This document shows, one piece after another, positions 57,028 through 64,000 of a stretch of 64,000 nt of DNA; positions within the stretch are counted from its first letter, which is position 1, and the number at the start of each line of letters is the position of its first letter. The notes below the pieces were generated by a model. The model ran no database searches, was not told the origin of the DNA, and saw nothing but the letters and a program-made list of their open reading frames with translations. Source of the stretch: Pseudomonas gingeri (GTDB taxonomy: Bacteria > Pseudomonadota > Gammaproteobacteria > Pseudomonadales > Pseudomonadaceae); assembly GCF_013385635.1 (NCBI RefSeq), contig NZ_JACAPR010000009.1, forward strand, positions 1-64,000, in the 5' to 3' direction. The translations under genes were made by a program, and so were the position numbers.

Positions 57028-57348
57028 TTACAGCAAATCGTACTGCTTGAGTTTCTTGCGCAGGGTGCCGCGGTTCAGACCGAGCAGCTCACTGGCCTTG
57101 GTCTGGTTGCCCTTGACGTAGTTCATCACGCTTTCGAGCAGGGGAGCCTCGACTTCGGAGAGCACCAGGTTGTACACGTCCGTGACGGCCGCGCCCTCAA
57201 GGTGGGCGAAATAATTGTGCAGCGCCTTCTCGACGCTACCGCGAAGGGTCTGGCCTTCTTCGCTCGGCGTATTGAGGTGCTGTTTCAAATTGACGTTGTC
57301 GCTCACGGGCGTTGTTCCACTCACTAAAGTCTCGGTCATCATCGTCAT
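57028..57348 (-). CDS. fis: nucleoid-associated protein Fis
   Basis: A 106-residue Fis protein, a DNA-bending regulator of rRNA and growth-phase genes. The C-terminal [23 protein letters not shown] followed by [10 protein letters not shown], is diagnostic. It overlaps the end of dusB by four bases; the dusB-fis operon is universal in gammaproteobacteria. Confidence 0.98.
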   Translation of the reverse strand: MTMMTETLVSGTTPVSDNVNLKQHLNTPSEEGQTLRGSVEKALHNYFAHLEGAAVTDVYNLVLSEVEAPLLESVMNYVKGNQTKASELLGLNRGTLRKKLKQYDLL

Positions 57349-58358
57349 GCGGCCACCCCCTCTCCGTCCCCTGTCACCAGGCTCTTGTAACGTTCGGCAA
57401 AGAACTCACGAACGTTGGCGCACTGTGCTTCCGTATCTTCCAAACGATTGAAGTGGGCGCGAAACTCCCTGGCGCCCGGCAAGGTTGCGAGATACCAGCC
57501 GACATGCTTGCGGGCAATGCGGACGCCCATGACCTCCCCATAGAAGGCATGCAGCGCGGCCAGATGCTCTAGCAGAATGCGTTCCACTTCGAACAGCTCC
57601 GGTGCCGGGAGGGTTTCGCCGGTACGCAGAAAATGCTCGATCTCACGAAAAATCCATGGCCGCCCCTGGGCGGCACGGCCGATCAACAGGCCGTCGGCAC
57701 CGGTCGCTTGCAGCACGTACCGGGCTTTTTCAGCCGAATCGATATCGCCGTTGGCGAAGACCGGGATCGACACCGCCTGCTTGATCGCGGCAATGGTGTC
57801 GTACTCGGCTTCGCCGGTGTACAGGTCGGCACGGGTCCGTCCGTGCACCGCCAGGGCGGTAATGCCCGCCTGCTCGGCGATCTTCGCCACCGTCAGGCCG
57901 TTCTTGTTCGCCCGGTCCCAGCCGGTCCGTATCTTCAAGGTGACCGGGACATCGACTGCCGCCACGACGGCATGCAGGATCTCCCTCACCAGGTCTTCAT
58001 CCTTCAACAGGGCGGAGCCGGCGGCCTTGTTACAGACCTTCTTGGCCGGACAGCCCATGTTGATATCGATAATCTGTGCCCCCAGCTCGACGTTGGCCCG
58101 GGCCGCATCCGCCAGCATCTGTGCATCACCACCGGCGATCTGTACCGAGCGGGGCTCGGGATCACCTTCGTGGATCATGCGCAGACGCGACTTGCGGCTG
58201 TTCCACAGGCTCATGTCGCTGGTTACCATTTCCGAAACCACCAGGCCCGCGCCCAGGCGTCGGCAAAGCTGACGAAAGGGCTGGTCGGTGACCCCCGCCA
58301 TCGGGGCGAGAATCAAGCCGTTCTGCAGTGTGTATGGGCCGATGCGTACCGCCGACAT
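57345..58358 (-). CDS. dusB: tRNA-dihydrouridine synthase DusB
   Basis: A 337-residue FMN enzyme that reduces uridine in the tRNA D-loop. The core motifs are [40 protein letters not shown] with the catalytic Cys, and [13 protein letters not shown]. It precedes fis as expected. Confidence 0.97.
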   Translation of the reverse strand: MSAVRIGPYTLQNGLILAPMAGVTDQPFRQLCRRLGAGLVVSEMVTSDMSLWNSRKSRLRMIHEGDPEPRSVQIAGGDAQMLADAARANVELGAQIIDINMGCPAKKVCNKAAGSALLKDEDLVREILHAVVAAVDVPVTLKIRTGWDRANKNGLTVAKIAEQAGITALAVHGRTRADLYTGEAEYDTIAAIKQAVSIPVFANGDIDSAEKARYVLQATGADGLLIGRAAQGRPWIFREIEHFLRTGETLPAPELFEVERILLEHLAALHAFYGEVMGVRIARKHVGWYLATLPGAREFRAHFNRLEDTEAQCANVREFFAERYKSLVTGDGEGVAA

Positions 58359-58534
58359 AGGACTTCCCTGTTGTGGGGCCGGATCATTAGAGTTCGAAAA
58401 AGGGTTGGCATGATACCCGCTCTCGATGACCGGATAAAGGCAAAATTGGATAAAATCTGAACAGTTATTCCGTTATCGCCAGCAGTTTGGTTGCTGCCGG
58501 AAAAACACCGCCGAACAGCGCGACGGGCCCTGAA

Positions 58535-59860
58535 TCACTCGGGCGAGTGGAAGCTGAGGCTGTAGTTCACGGCCTTGGCGCCTGGATCGAGGATGTCCAG
58601 GGCAATATGGATCGGGGTTTGTGGTGGCATTTCGCTCTGGCCGCTGAGGTCGCCGCCCAGGTATTCGCCGGGTTTGAAGCGCCGGCTGGCGATCAGGTGA
58701 CCGTTGAGATCGGCGAAGCGCAACTCCAGCAGCGGGAAGGGCTGGGAGAACGACGCTCGATTGTAGATGATCGCGTCCACCACCAGTGCACCGTTGAAGT
58801 CCGGGTGGCTGCGCACCACCAGGTTGCTGCTCTTGATCCGGGCGATATCGACCTTGGAGGGCACTTTGCAGCCGATTTCCGGGCACAGTTGCTGGAACCA
58901 CGGCCGGTACTGGTCCTGGCGCGCCAGTTCGTCGAAGTGATAGGCAATGTACTGGCCGGCCAGTGCCGCCGCGGCCAGGAGCACCAGCAGCAGCCACAAC
59001 AGGCGCCTGCCCCAGGGTGACCGGCGGCGTTGCCAGTCGAGATGGATCGGGTCGTCCTCGAGGTCCAGCAGCACGTCGTCGTGCATGCCGGGCTCGCTGC
59101 GCGTGCGCGTGGTTTTCTTCGGGTTGCCGGCCGCGGGTTCATCTTCGTCGTGCTCGTCGGCGTCCAGCGGCTCGTGGATCGCGGCGTCTTCCAGCTCGTC
59201 GTCTTCGATTTTCAGGCGTGGGGCCTGGGGTTCGTCATCGAGATCGGCGAGATCGAAGGACAGCGACGGTTCGGTGCGGCTCGACTTGGCCGGTTCGGAT
59301 CTGGATGGCTCGGACCTGGACTGCTCCGGCTTGCGCTCGCTCCTGCTCGGGGCGATTGGCGTGGGTGGTTCGTCGTCGGCGATGTCGTCATGTTCGCTGG
59401 CCGGTTCGCTGAACAGGCTGCCTGACCATTGGGCCTCGTCGTCATCGCTGTCGCGACGCGCGCTGAAGGACTCGCCCTTGCCGCTGTGTTCGCCGAAGGC
59501 CTTGGCCGGCTGGATTTCCCGCTGTTCCAGGCGGGCCAGCTCTTCGTCGAGGTCCAGATTGTCCAGGTCCAGCTCTTGCGTCGTCCACTGCTTCTGGCTG
59601 ATGGCCCGTGGTGGCGGAGCGGGTGGTGCGGCTGGCAGCAGGGGCGCGGGTGGCGCGACCGCGGCGGTCGCGGCAGGTGCCGCCGGCGGGATTGTCCCGC
59701 TTTCCCGGGCCGCACGCTGCTCCAGCAACTGCCGCGCGGCGTTGAACACCTGCAGGCAGGAGCCGCAACGAACCACCCCGCGCGCCACGCTCAATTGAGC
59801 GTGGCTGACGCGGAAGCTGGTTTGGCAATGCGGGCACTGGGTGACGAAGCTGTCGGTCAT
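58535..59860 (-). CDS. zinc-ribbon and DUF3426 membrane protein
   Basis: A 441-residue protein with an N-terminal MJ0042-type zinc ribbon (Cys9, Cys12, Cys32, Cys35 in QCPHC and RCGSC), a long acidic, Ser/Pro-rich linker, one transmembrane helix (RLLWLLLVLLAAAALAGQYI) and a C-terminal DUF3426 domain. The role is unknown. Between prmA and dusB, this matches the conserved PA4849 position. Confidence 0.85.
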   Translation of the reverse strand: MTDSFVTQCPHCQTSFRVSHAQLSVARGVVRCGSCLQVFNAARQLLEQRAARESGTIPPAAPAATAAVAPPAPLLPAAPPAPPPRAISQKQWTTQELDLDNLDLDEELARLEQREIQPAKAFGEHSGKGESFSARRDSDDDEAQWSGSLFSEPASEHDDIADDEPPTPIAPSRSERKPEQSRSEPSRSEPAKSSRTEPSLSFDLADLDDEPQAPRLKIEDDELEDAAIHEPLDADEHDEDEPAAGNPKKTTRTRSEPGMHDDVLLDLEDDPIHLDWQRRRSPWGRRLLWLLLVLLAAAALAGQYIAYHFDELARQDQYRPWFQQLCPEIGCKVPSKVDIARIKSSNLVVRSHPDFNGALVVDAIIYNRASFSQPFPLLELRFADLNGHLIASRRFKPGEYLGGDLSGQSEMPPQTPIHIALDILDPGAKAVNYSLSFHSPE

Positions 59861-59890
59861 GCGGCGATCCGGTTTATCCAAGCGCCCATT

Positions 59891-60769
59891 CTAGCGCCGA
59901 CGACCACTGATGCGCACCCAGCCATCGCGATCGGCAATCGGGTCCAGATCGAAGTCCTTGGCATAAGCGGCAGCCACTTCCTCGCCCTGTTCGGCGAGGA
60001 TGCCGGACAGCGCCAGGCGGCCGCCCGGCCTGACCAGGGTGGACAGTTGCGGGGCCAGGGAAACCAGCGGGCCGGCGAGGATATTGGCGACCAGCACGTC
60101 GGCCGGTACCTGCGGCAATTGTTCCGGCAGATACAGCGGGAACAGTTCCTCGGCGATGTTGTTGCGCCCGGCGTTGTCGCGCGAGGCTTCCAGGGCCTGC
60201 ACGTCGATATCGGTACCGACCGCTTCCCGGGCGCCGAGCAACAGCGCGGCAATGGCCAGGATGCCCGAGCCGCAGCCGAAGTCGAGGACGTTGCAGTCCT
60301 TGAGGTCCTGGCCGTCGAGCCATTCCAGGCAGAGTGCGGTGGTCGGGTGCGTGCCGGTGCCGAAGGCCAGGCCCGGATCGAGCAACAGGTTGACCGCGTC
60401 CGGCTGCGGGGCGGCGTGCCAGCTGGGCACGATCCACAGGCGCTGGCCGAAGCGCATGGGCTGGAAGTTGTCCATCCAGCTGCGTTCCCAGTCCTGGTCC
60501 TCGATCACTTCGCTGTGGTGCTCGGGCAGTGGCGAGCCAGTCAGCAGTTCCAGGTGCGCGAGGACACTGGTCGCCTCGGTGCCGCCTTCGAACAGCGCCA
60601 GCAGGTGGGTGTGTGACCACAGGGGCGTGGTGTTGAGTTCGGGTTCGAAAATCGGCTGATCTTCGGCATCCATGAAGGTTACCGAAACAGCGCCGACTTC
60701 AAGGAAAGCGTCTTCGTAGGTTTCGGCTTGTTCCGGGCTGATGGCGAGGCGTACTTGCAGCCAAGGCAT
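59891..60769 (-). CDS. prmA: ribosomal protein L11 methyltransferase PrmA
   Basis: A 292-residue SAM methyltransferase that trimethylates ribosomal protein L11. The start [20 protein letters not shown] is family-typical, and the SAM site [20 protein letters not shown] lies near residue 160. The catalytic-loop motif [14 protein letters not shown] is clear. ATG 60769 is preferred to GTG three codons upstream. Confidence 0.97.
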   Translation of the reverse strand: MPWLQVRLAISPEQAETYEDAFLEVGAVSVTFMDAEDQPIFEPELNTTPLWSHTHLLALFEGGTEATSVLAHLELLTGSPLPEHHSEVIEDQDWERSWMDNFQPMRFGQRLWIVPSWHAAPQPDAVNLLLDPGLAFGTGTHPTTALCLEWLDGQDLKDCNVLDFGCGSGILAIAALLLGAREAVGTDIDVQALEASRDNAGRNNIAEELFPLYLPEQLPQVPADVLVANILAGPLVSLAPQLSTLVRPGGRLALSGILAEQGEEVAAAYAKDFDLDPIADRDGWVRISGRRR

Positions 60770-60899
60770 GGCGGGCACCTGTGAAAAAAGTGAATGTGCA
60801 ACCGGTTCGGTTGCGAGAAGCGCGCCAGTTTACGCGAGCGGGAGGCAGAAGACGACCGTCATCCCGGTCATCGGCATTACGGGTGGAGAAGAGGGGGTT

Positions 60900-61053
60900 A
60901 TGGCGAGCGGGCTTGCCCGCGCTGGGGCGCGAAGCGCCCCTGAAACCAGCGAATTCGGTGCACCAGGTGGACCGAGTGAGTCGGTTTTACGACTGCTTCG
61001 CAGCCGAGCGCGGGCAAGCCCGCTCGCCACAAGGCCGCTCGAAAGCGGCCTTG
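60900..61053. repeat. REPIN with adjoining hairpin downstream of accC
   Basis: The REPIN (60900-61032) has the heads TGGCGAGCGGGCTTGCCCGC and GGCAAGCCCGCTCGCCACAA. Next to it AAGGCCGCT pairs with AGCGGCCTT around CGAA (61031-61052), probably the accC terminator stem, though no T tract follows. The 299-base gap between prmA and accC has no gene. Confidence 0.85.
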
Positions 61054-61068
61054 TGTTGGATCACTGGC

Positions 61069-62427
61069 TCACTGGTGAGCGAGCTTGTGTTCCAGGTAGT
61101 GAATGTTCACACCACCTTCGCAGAACCCGGCGTCGCGAACCAGGTCGCGGTGCAGCGGGATATTGGTCTTGATCCCGTCCACGACGACTTCGTCCAGGGC
61201 ATTGCGCATGCGCGCCATGGCTTCGTCGCGAGTGGCGCCCCAGGTGATCAGCTTGCCGATCAGGGAGTCATAGTTCGACGGAACCTTGTAGCCGCTGTAC
61301 AGGTGCGAGTCGACCCGCACGCCGTTGCCGCCCGGGGCATGGAAATGCTTGACCAGGCCAGGGCTCGGGATGAAGGTCTTCGGGTCTTCGGCGTTGATCC
61401 GGCATTCCAGCGCGTGGCCGTGGATCTTCACGTCGTCCTGGGTGTACGACAGCGGATTGCCAGCGGCGATGCTCAGCATCTCCTTGACGATATCGATGCC
61501 GGTGACCATTTCCGATACCGGATGCTCTACCTGTACGCGAGTGTTCATCTCGATGAAGTAGAAACGGCCGTTCTCGTACAGGAACTCGAAAGTACCGGCA
61601 CCACGGTAGCCGATGTCGATACAGGCCTTGACGCAGCGCGCCAGGACTTCTGCCCGCGCTTGCTCGTCGATGCCCGGTGCCGGGGCTTCTTCCAGGACTT
61701 TCTGGTGACGACGTTGCAGCGAGCAGTCGCGGTCACCGAGGTGGATCGCATGGCCCTGGCCATCGGAGAGCACCTGGACTTCCACGTGACGTGGGTTGGT
61801 CAGGAACTTTTCCAGGTAGACCATCGGGTTGCTGAACCAGGCACCGGCTTCTTCGCGGGTCTGCTTGGCCGCTTCGATCAGCTCGTCTTCGCTGTGCACC
61901 ACGCGCATGCCGCGACCACCGCCGCCGCCAGCGGCTTTGATGATCACCGGGTAGCCGACTTCGCGACCGATGCGCAGGGCGGTTTCCGGGTCTTCAGGCA
62001 GCGGGCCGTCGGAACCGGGAACGGTCGGTACGCCGGCGGCGATCATGGCCGACTTGGCCGATACCTTGTCGCCCATCAGGCGAATGGTGTCGGCTTTCGG
62101 GCCGATGAAGGCAAAACCGGATTTCTCGACCTGTTCGGCGAAATCGGCGTTTTCCGCGAGGAAGCCGTAGCCCGGGTGAATCGCCGTGGCGCCGGTGACT
62201 TCGGCGGCCGCGATGATGTTCGGGATATTCAGGTACGAGCGGGTAGCCAGGGGCGGGCCGATGCAGATGCTTTCGTCCGCCAGTTTCACGTGCATCAGTT
62301 CCGTATCGGCCGTCGAGTAAACAGCGACGGTCTTGATGCCCTCTTCCTTACAGGCGCGCAGGATACGCAGGGCGATCTCGCCGCGGTTGGCGATCAGGAC
62401 TTTTTCCAGCTTCGCAGGTTTCAACAT
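61069..62427 (-). CDS. accC: acetyl-CoA carboxylase biotin carboxylase AccC
   Basis: A 452-residue ATP-grasp enzyme carboxylating biotin on AccB, the committed step in fatty-acid synthesis. Visible are [20 protein letters not shown], the glycine-rich ATP loop [19 protein letters not shown] and [23 protein letters not shown] 62427 has GGAGCG upstream; an in-frame start seven codons earlier is less likely. Confidence 0.98.
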   Translation of the reverse strand: MLKPAKLEKVLIANRGEIALRILRACKEEGIKTVAVYSTADTELMHVKLADESICIGPPLATRSYLNIPNIIAAAEVTGATAIHPGYGFLAENADFAEQVEKSGFAFIGPKADTIRLMGDKVSAKSAMIAAGVPTVPGSDGPLPEDPETALRIGREVGYPVIIKAAGGGGGRGMRVVHSEDELIEAAKQTREEAGAWFSNPMVYLEKFLTNPRHVEVQVLSDGQGHAIHLGDRDCSLQRRHQKVLEEAPAPGIDEQARAEVLARCVKACIDIGYRGAGTFEFLYENGRFYFIEMNTRVQVEHPVSEMVTGIDIVKEMLSIAAGNPLSYTQDDVKIHGHALECRINAEDPKTFIPSPGLVKHFHAPGGNGVRVDSHLYSGYKVPSNYDSLIGKLITWGATRDEAMARMRNALDEVVVDGIKTNIPLHRDLVRDAGFCEGGVNIHYLEHKLAHQ

Positions 62428-62444
62428 CGAAGGCGCTCCGCGGT

Positions 62445-62909
62445 TCAAACGATGGTGAACAGCGGCTGGTCATACTCAACCGGCTGACCGTTTTCTACCA
62501 GAATGGATTCGATCACACCGCTGGCTTCGGCCTGGATGTGGTTCATCATCTTCATCGCTTCGACGATGCAGATGGTGTCGCCTTTCTTGACGGTCTGGCC
62601 GACTTCGACGAACGCTGGCGAAGTAGGGGCCGGGGTGCGGTAGAAAGTACCGACCATCGGCGACTTGACCACGAAGCCGTTCAGCTTCGGTGCGCCAGCG
62701 GCTTCAGGCGCGGCGGCAGCGGCAACCGGAGCAGCCGGGGCGGCGACTGGAGCTGGAGCCTGGGCAGGCATCGGAGCGTAGTACTGCTGCGCCGGGGTCT
62801 TGCTGTGGCGGCTGATGCGTACGGACTCTTCGCCTTCCTTGATCTCGAGTTCGTCGATACCGGACTCTTCCAGCAATTCGATCAATTTCTTAACTTTACG
62901 GATATCCAT
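62445..62909 (-). CDS. accB: biotin carboxyl carrier protein AccB
   Basis: A 154-residue carrier. The C-terminal biotinyl domain has the biotinylation motif [13 protein letters not shown], with an Ala/Pro-rich linker ([20 protein letters not shown]) before it. It forms an operon with accC (17-base gap) and aroQ. Confidence 0.98.
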   Translation of the reverse strand: MDIRKVKKLIELLEESGIDELEIKEGEESVRISRHSKTPAQQYYAPMPAQAPAPVAAPAAPVAAAAAPEAAGAPKLNGFVVKSPMVGTFYRTPAPTSPAFVEVGQTVKKGDTICIVEAMKMMNHIQAEASGVIESILVENGQPVEYDQPLFTIV

Positions 62910-62957
62910 GAATCATCAACTCCCAAGGGTCGGTCAGGGGCGTTTATCGCTTGTCGT

Positions 62958-63410
62958 TCAAGCTGTTGCCGTTCTTTCAAGCTGTTCCAGGGCGGCCTCC
63001 AGGGCCAGTCGGTAACCGCTGGCGCCAAGGCCGCAGATCACACCTACCGCAACATCCGAGAAGTAGGAGTGATGGCGGAAAGGTTCGCGTTTATGCACGT
63101 TCGACAAATGCACTTCGATGAATGGGATGCTCACCGCCAGCAGCGCGTCACGTAATGCGACGCTTGTATGTGTAAAAGCTGCTGGATTGATCAGGATGAA
63201 GTCCACGCCTTCGCTGCGCGCGGCGTGGATCCGGTCGATCAATTCGTACTCGGCGTTGCTCTGCAGATACATGAGATGGTGCCCGGCCTCCCGGGCCCGA
63301 CGTTCCAGATCCTGGTTGATCTCGGGCAGTGTGACCGCGCCGTAGACGCCAGGCTCGCGGGTGCCCAGCAGGTTCAGGTTGGGTCCGTGCAGGACCAGTA
63401 GGGTCGCCAT
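62958..63410 (-). CDS. aroQ: type II 3-dehydroquinate dehydratase AroQ
   Basis: A 150-residue enzyme of the shikimate pathway. The catalytic Tyr is in [10 protein letters not shown] near residue 23, with [17 protein letters not shown] and the [19 protein letters not shown]is/Arg region. It is first of aroQ-accB-accC, an arrangement typical of Pseudomonas. Confidence 0.97.
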   Translation of the reverse strand: MATLLVLHGPNLNLLGTREPGVYGAVTLPEINQDLERRAREAGHHLMYLQSNAEYELIDRIHAARSEGVDFILINPAAFTHTSVALRDALLAVSIPFIEVHLSNVHKREPFRHHSYFSDVAVGVICGLGASGYRLALEAALEQLERTATA

Positions 63411-63542
63411 CGATTGTTTCCTTGTTATCCGTGCGCAGTTGTCAGTGCGCGCCGACTATGCCGCAAAGCCCGGATGACTGTCCAGTTAACTGCAATAGCC
63501 AGCACGATGTCCGATGTTTGCGCGAAGTTTGTGACTCATTTG

Positions 63543-64000
63543 TTAAAAATGGTCATTCGCTTTCGCGACACGTTCGACGAAGTCCCGCGCATTGATCTCG
63601 CCAATGACCCTGGCCTCGGTCCTTTCGCTGCCGTCTCTGCCAAAAAACATCAGCGCCGGCGGCCCGAACAGCTGGTAGCGGTCGAGCAGGGCGCGTTGTT
63701 CGGCGTTGCTGGCGGTGATATCGAAACGCACCAGCCGGTAGTCTTGCAGCTTTTCGAGGACGTTCGCCTCGTTAAGCACTTCATGTTCGATGACTTTGCA
63801 ACTGATGCACCAGTCGGCGTACCAGTCCAGCAGCAGTGGCTGGCCGGCGCTTTTGGCCGCGGCCAGGACGCTGTCGAGTTCAGCCGGGGTGCTGATGGTC
63901 TGCCATTGGCTGCTGGTGGTTGGCGACATGCCGGTGGCAGGCGGTGTCCGGCCGATGGGCTGGAACGGGTTGCTCTGGCCGCTGAAGGCGCCGTACCAGC
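63543..64000 (-). CDS. dsbD: thiol:disulfide interchange protein DsbD, C-terminal part
   Basis: The leftward frame enters from the window edge, so only the last 151 codons are seen. It includes WYGAFSGQSNPFQPIGRTPP and then a thioredoxin domain with LLLDWYADWCISCKVIEHEV holding the CISC redox pair. DsbD/DipZ carries electrons across the inner membrane to periplasmic DsbC and cytochrome maturation. An internal ATG at 63929 is not the true start. Confidence 0.92.
   Translation of the reverse strand, partial: WYGAFSGQSNPFQPIGRTPPATGMSPTTSSQWQTISTPAELDSVLAAAKSAGQPLLLDWYADWCISCKVIEHEVLNEANVLEKLQDYRLVRFDITASNAEQRALLDRYQLFGPPALMFFGRDGSERTEARVIGEINARDFVERVAKANDHF

Overview
The window is a GC-rich stretch of a Pseudomonas chromosome, most likely from the P. 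fluorescens group. Evidence for this is the PAO1-like order of housekeeping genes (dsbD/dipZ, aroQ, accB, accC, prmA, dusB, fis, purH, purD, retS), the urt/ure and desT-ureEFG blocks, the Pseudomonas-type cob genes (a CbiG-CobJ fusion, CobG), and many Pseudomonas REP/REPIN palindromes. No rRNA, tRNA, CRISPR array, prophage or transposase gene was found.

Layout. (1) 0-5 kb: an AGE-family sugar isomerase, then hupE/ureJ and ureG-ureF-ureE, a composite repeat island, and a DesT-type TetR regulator. (2) 5-20 kb: mixed genes. These are a secreted repeat protein, an AsmA protein, a ferritin-like protein, a LysR regulator divergent from azoreductase and an SMR exporter, a lipase-like hydrolase, a DMT exporter divergent from an AraC regulator, a PsiF protein, a lipoprotein, an AI-2E permease, a YegD-like Hsp70, cbpA-cbpM behind a sigma32-like promoter, and an orphan histidine kinase. 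(3) 20-30.7 kb: one leftward nitrogen module, urtABCDE-ureD-ureA-GNAT-GNAT-ureB-ureC. It imports urea and hydrolyses it, and is headed by a sigma54-type promoter with two upstream NtrC-like sites. (4) 30.8-35.8 kb: a TonB receptor plus ABC importer behind a near-perfect Zur box, so probably zinc acquisition. (5) 35.9-41.1 kb: a copper module (DUF2946, PCu(A)C chaperone, DUF2946, OprC receptor, PepSY protein). (6) 41.3-49.0 kb: aerobic-type corrin ring genes in two divergent arms (cobL, cbiD, cobK leftward; cobG, cobH, cobI, cobJ rightward). (7) 49.0-50.3 kb: an unusual array of eight CTATAA motifs, mostly 10 bp apart, directly in front of an orphan P-loop ATPase with a probable winged-helix tail. 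(8) 50.3-64 kb: marC, retS and the purine/fis/acc/aroQ housekeeping block, ending inside dsbD.

Metal logic runs through the window. Nickel is needed by urease (UreE, UreG and HupE handle it), and the zinc, copper and corrin (cobalt) modules sit side by side. From memory of PAO1, genes equivalent to regions 4 and 6 lie at PA2903-PA2914, away from retS and urt, so the 30.8-49 kb block appears to be placed differently here.

The observations I would follow first are the phased CTATAA array with its ATPase, the REPIN read in frame inside cobG, the MITE-like element with target duplication at 4.2 kb, the Zur box at 35.86 kb, and the sigma54/NtrC control region of the urea module.
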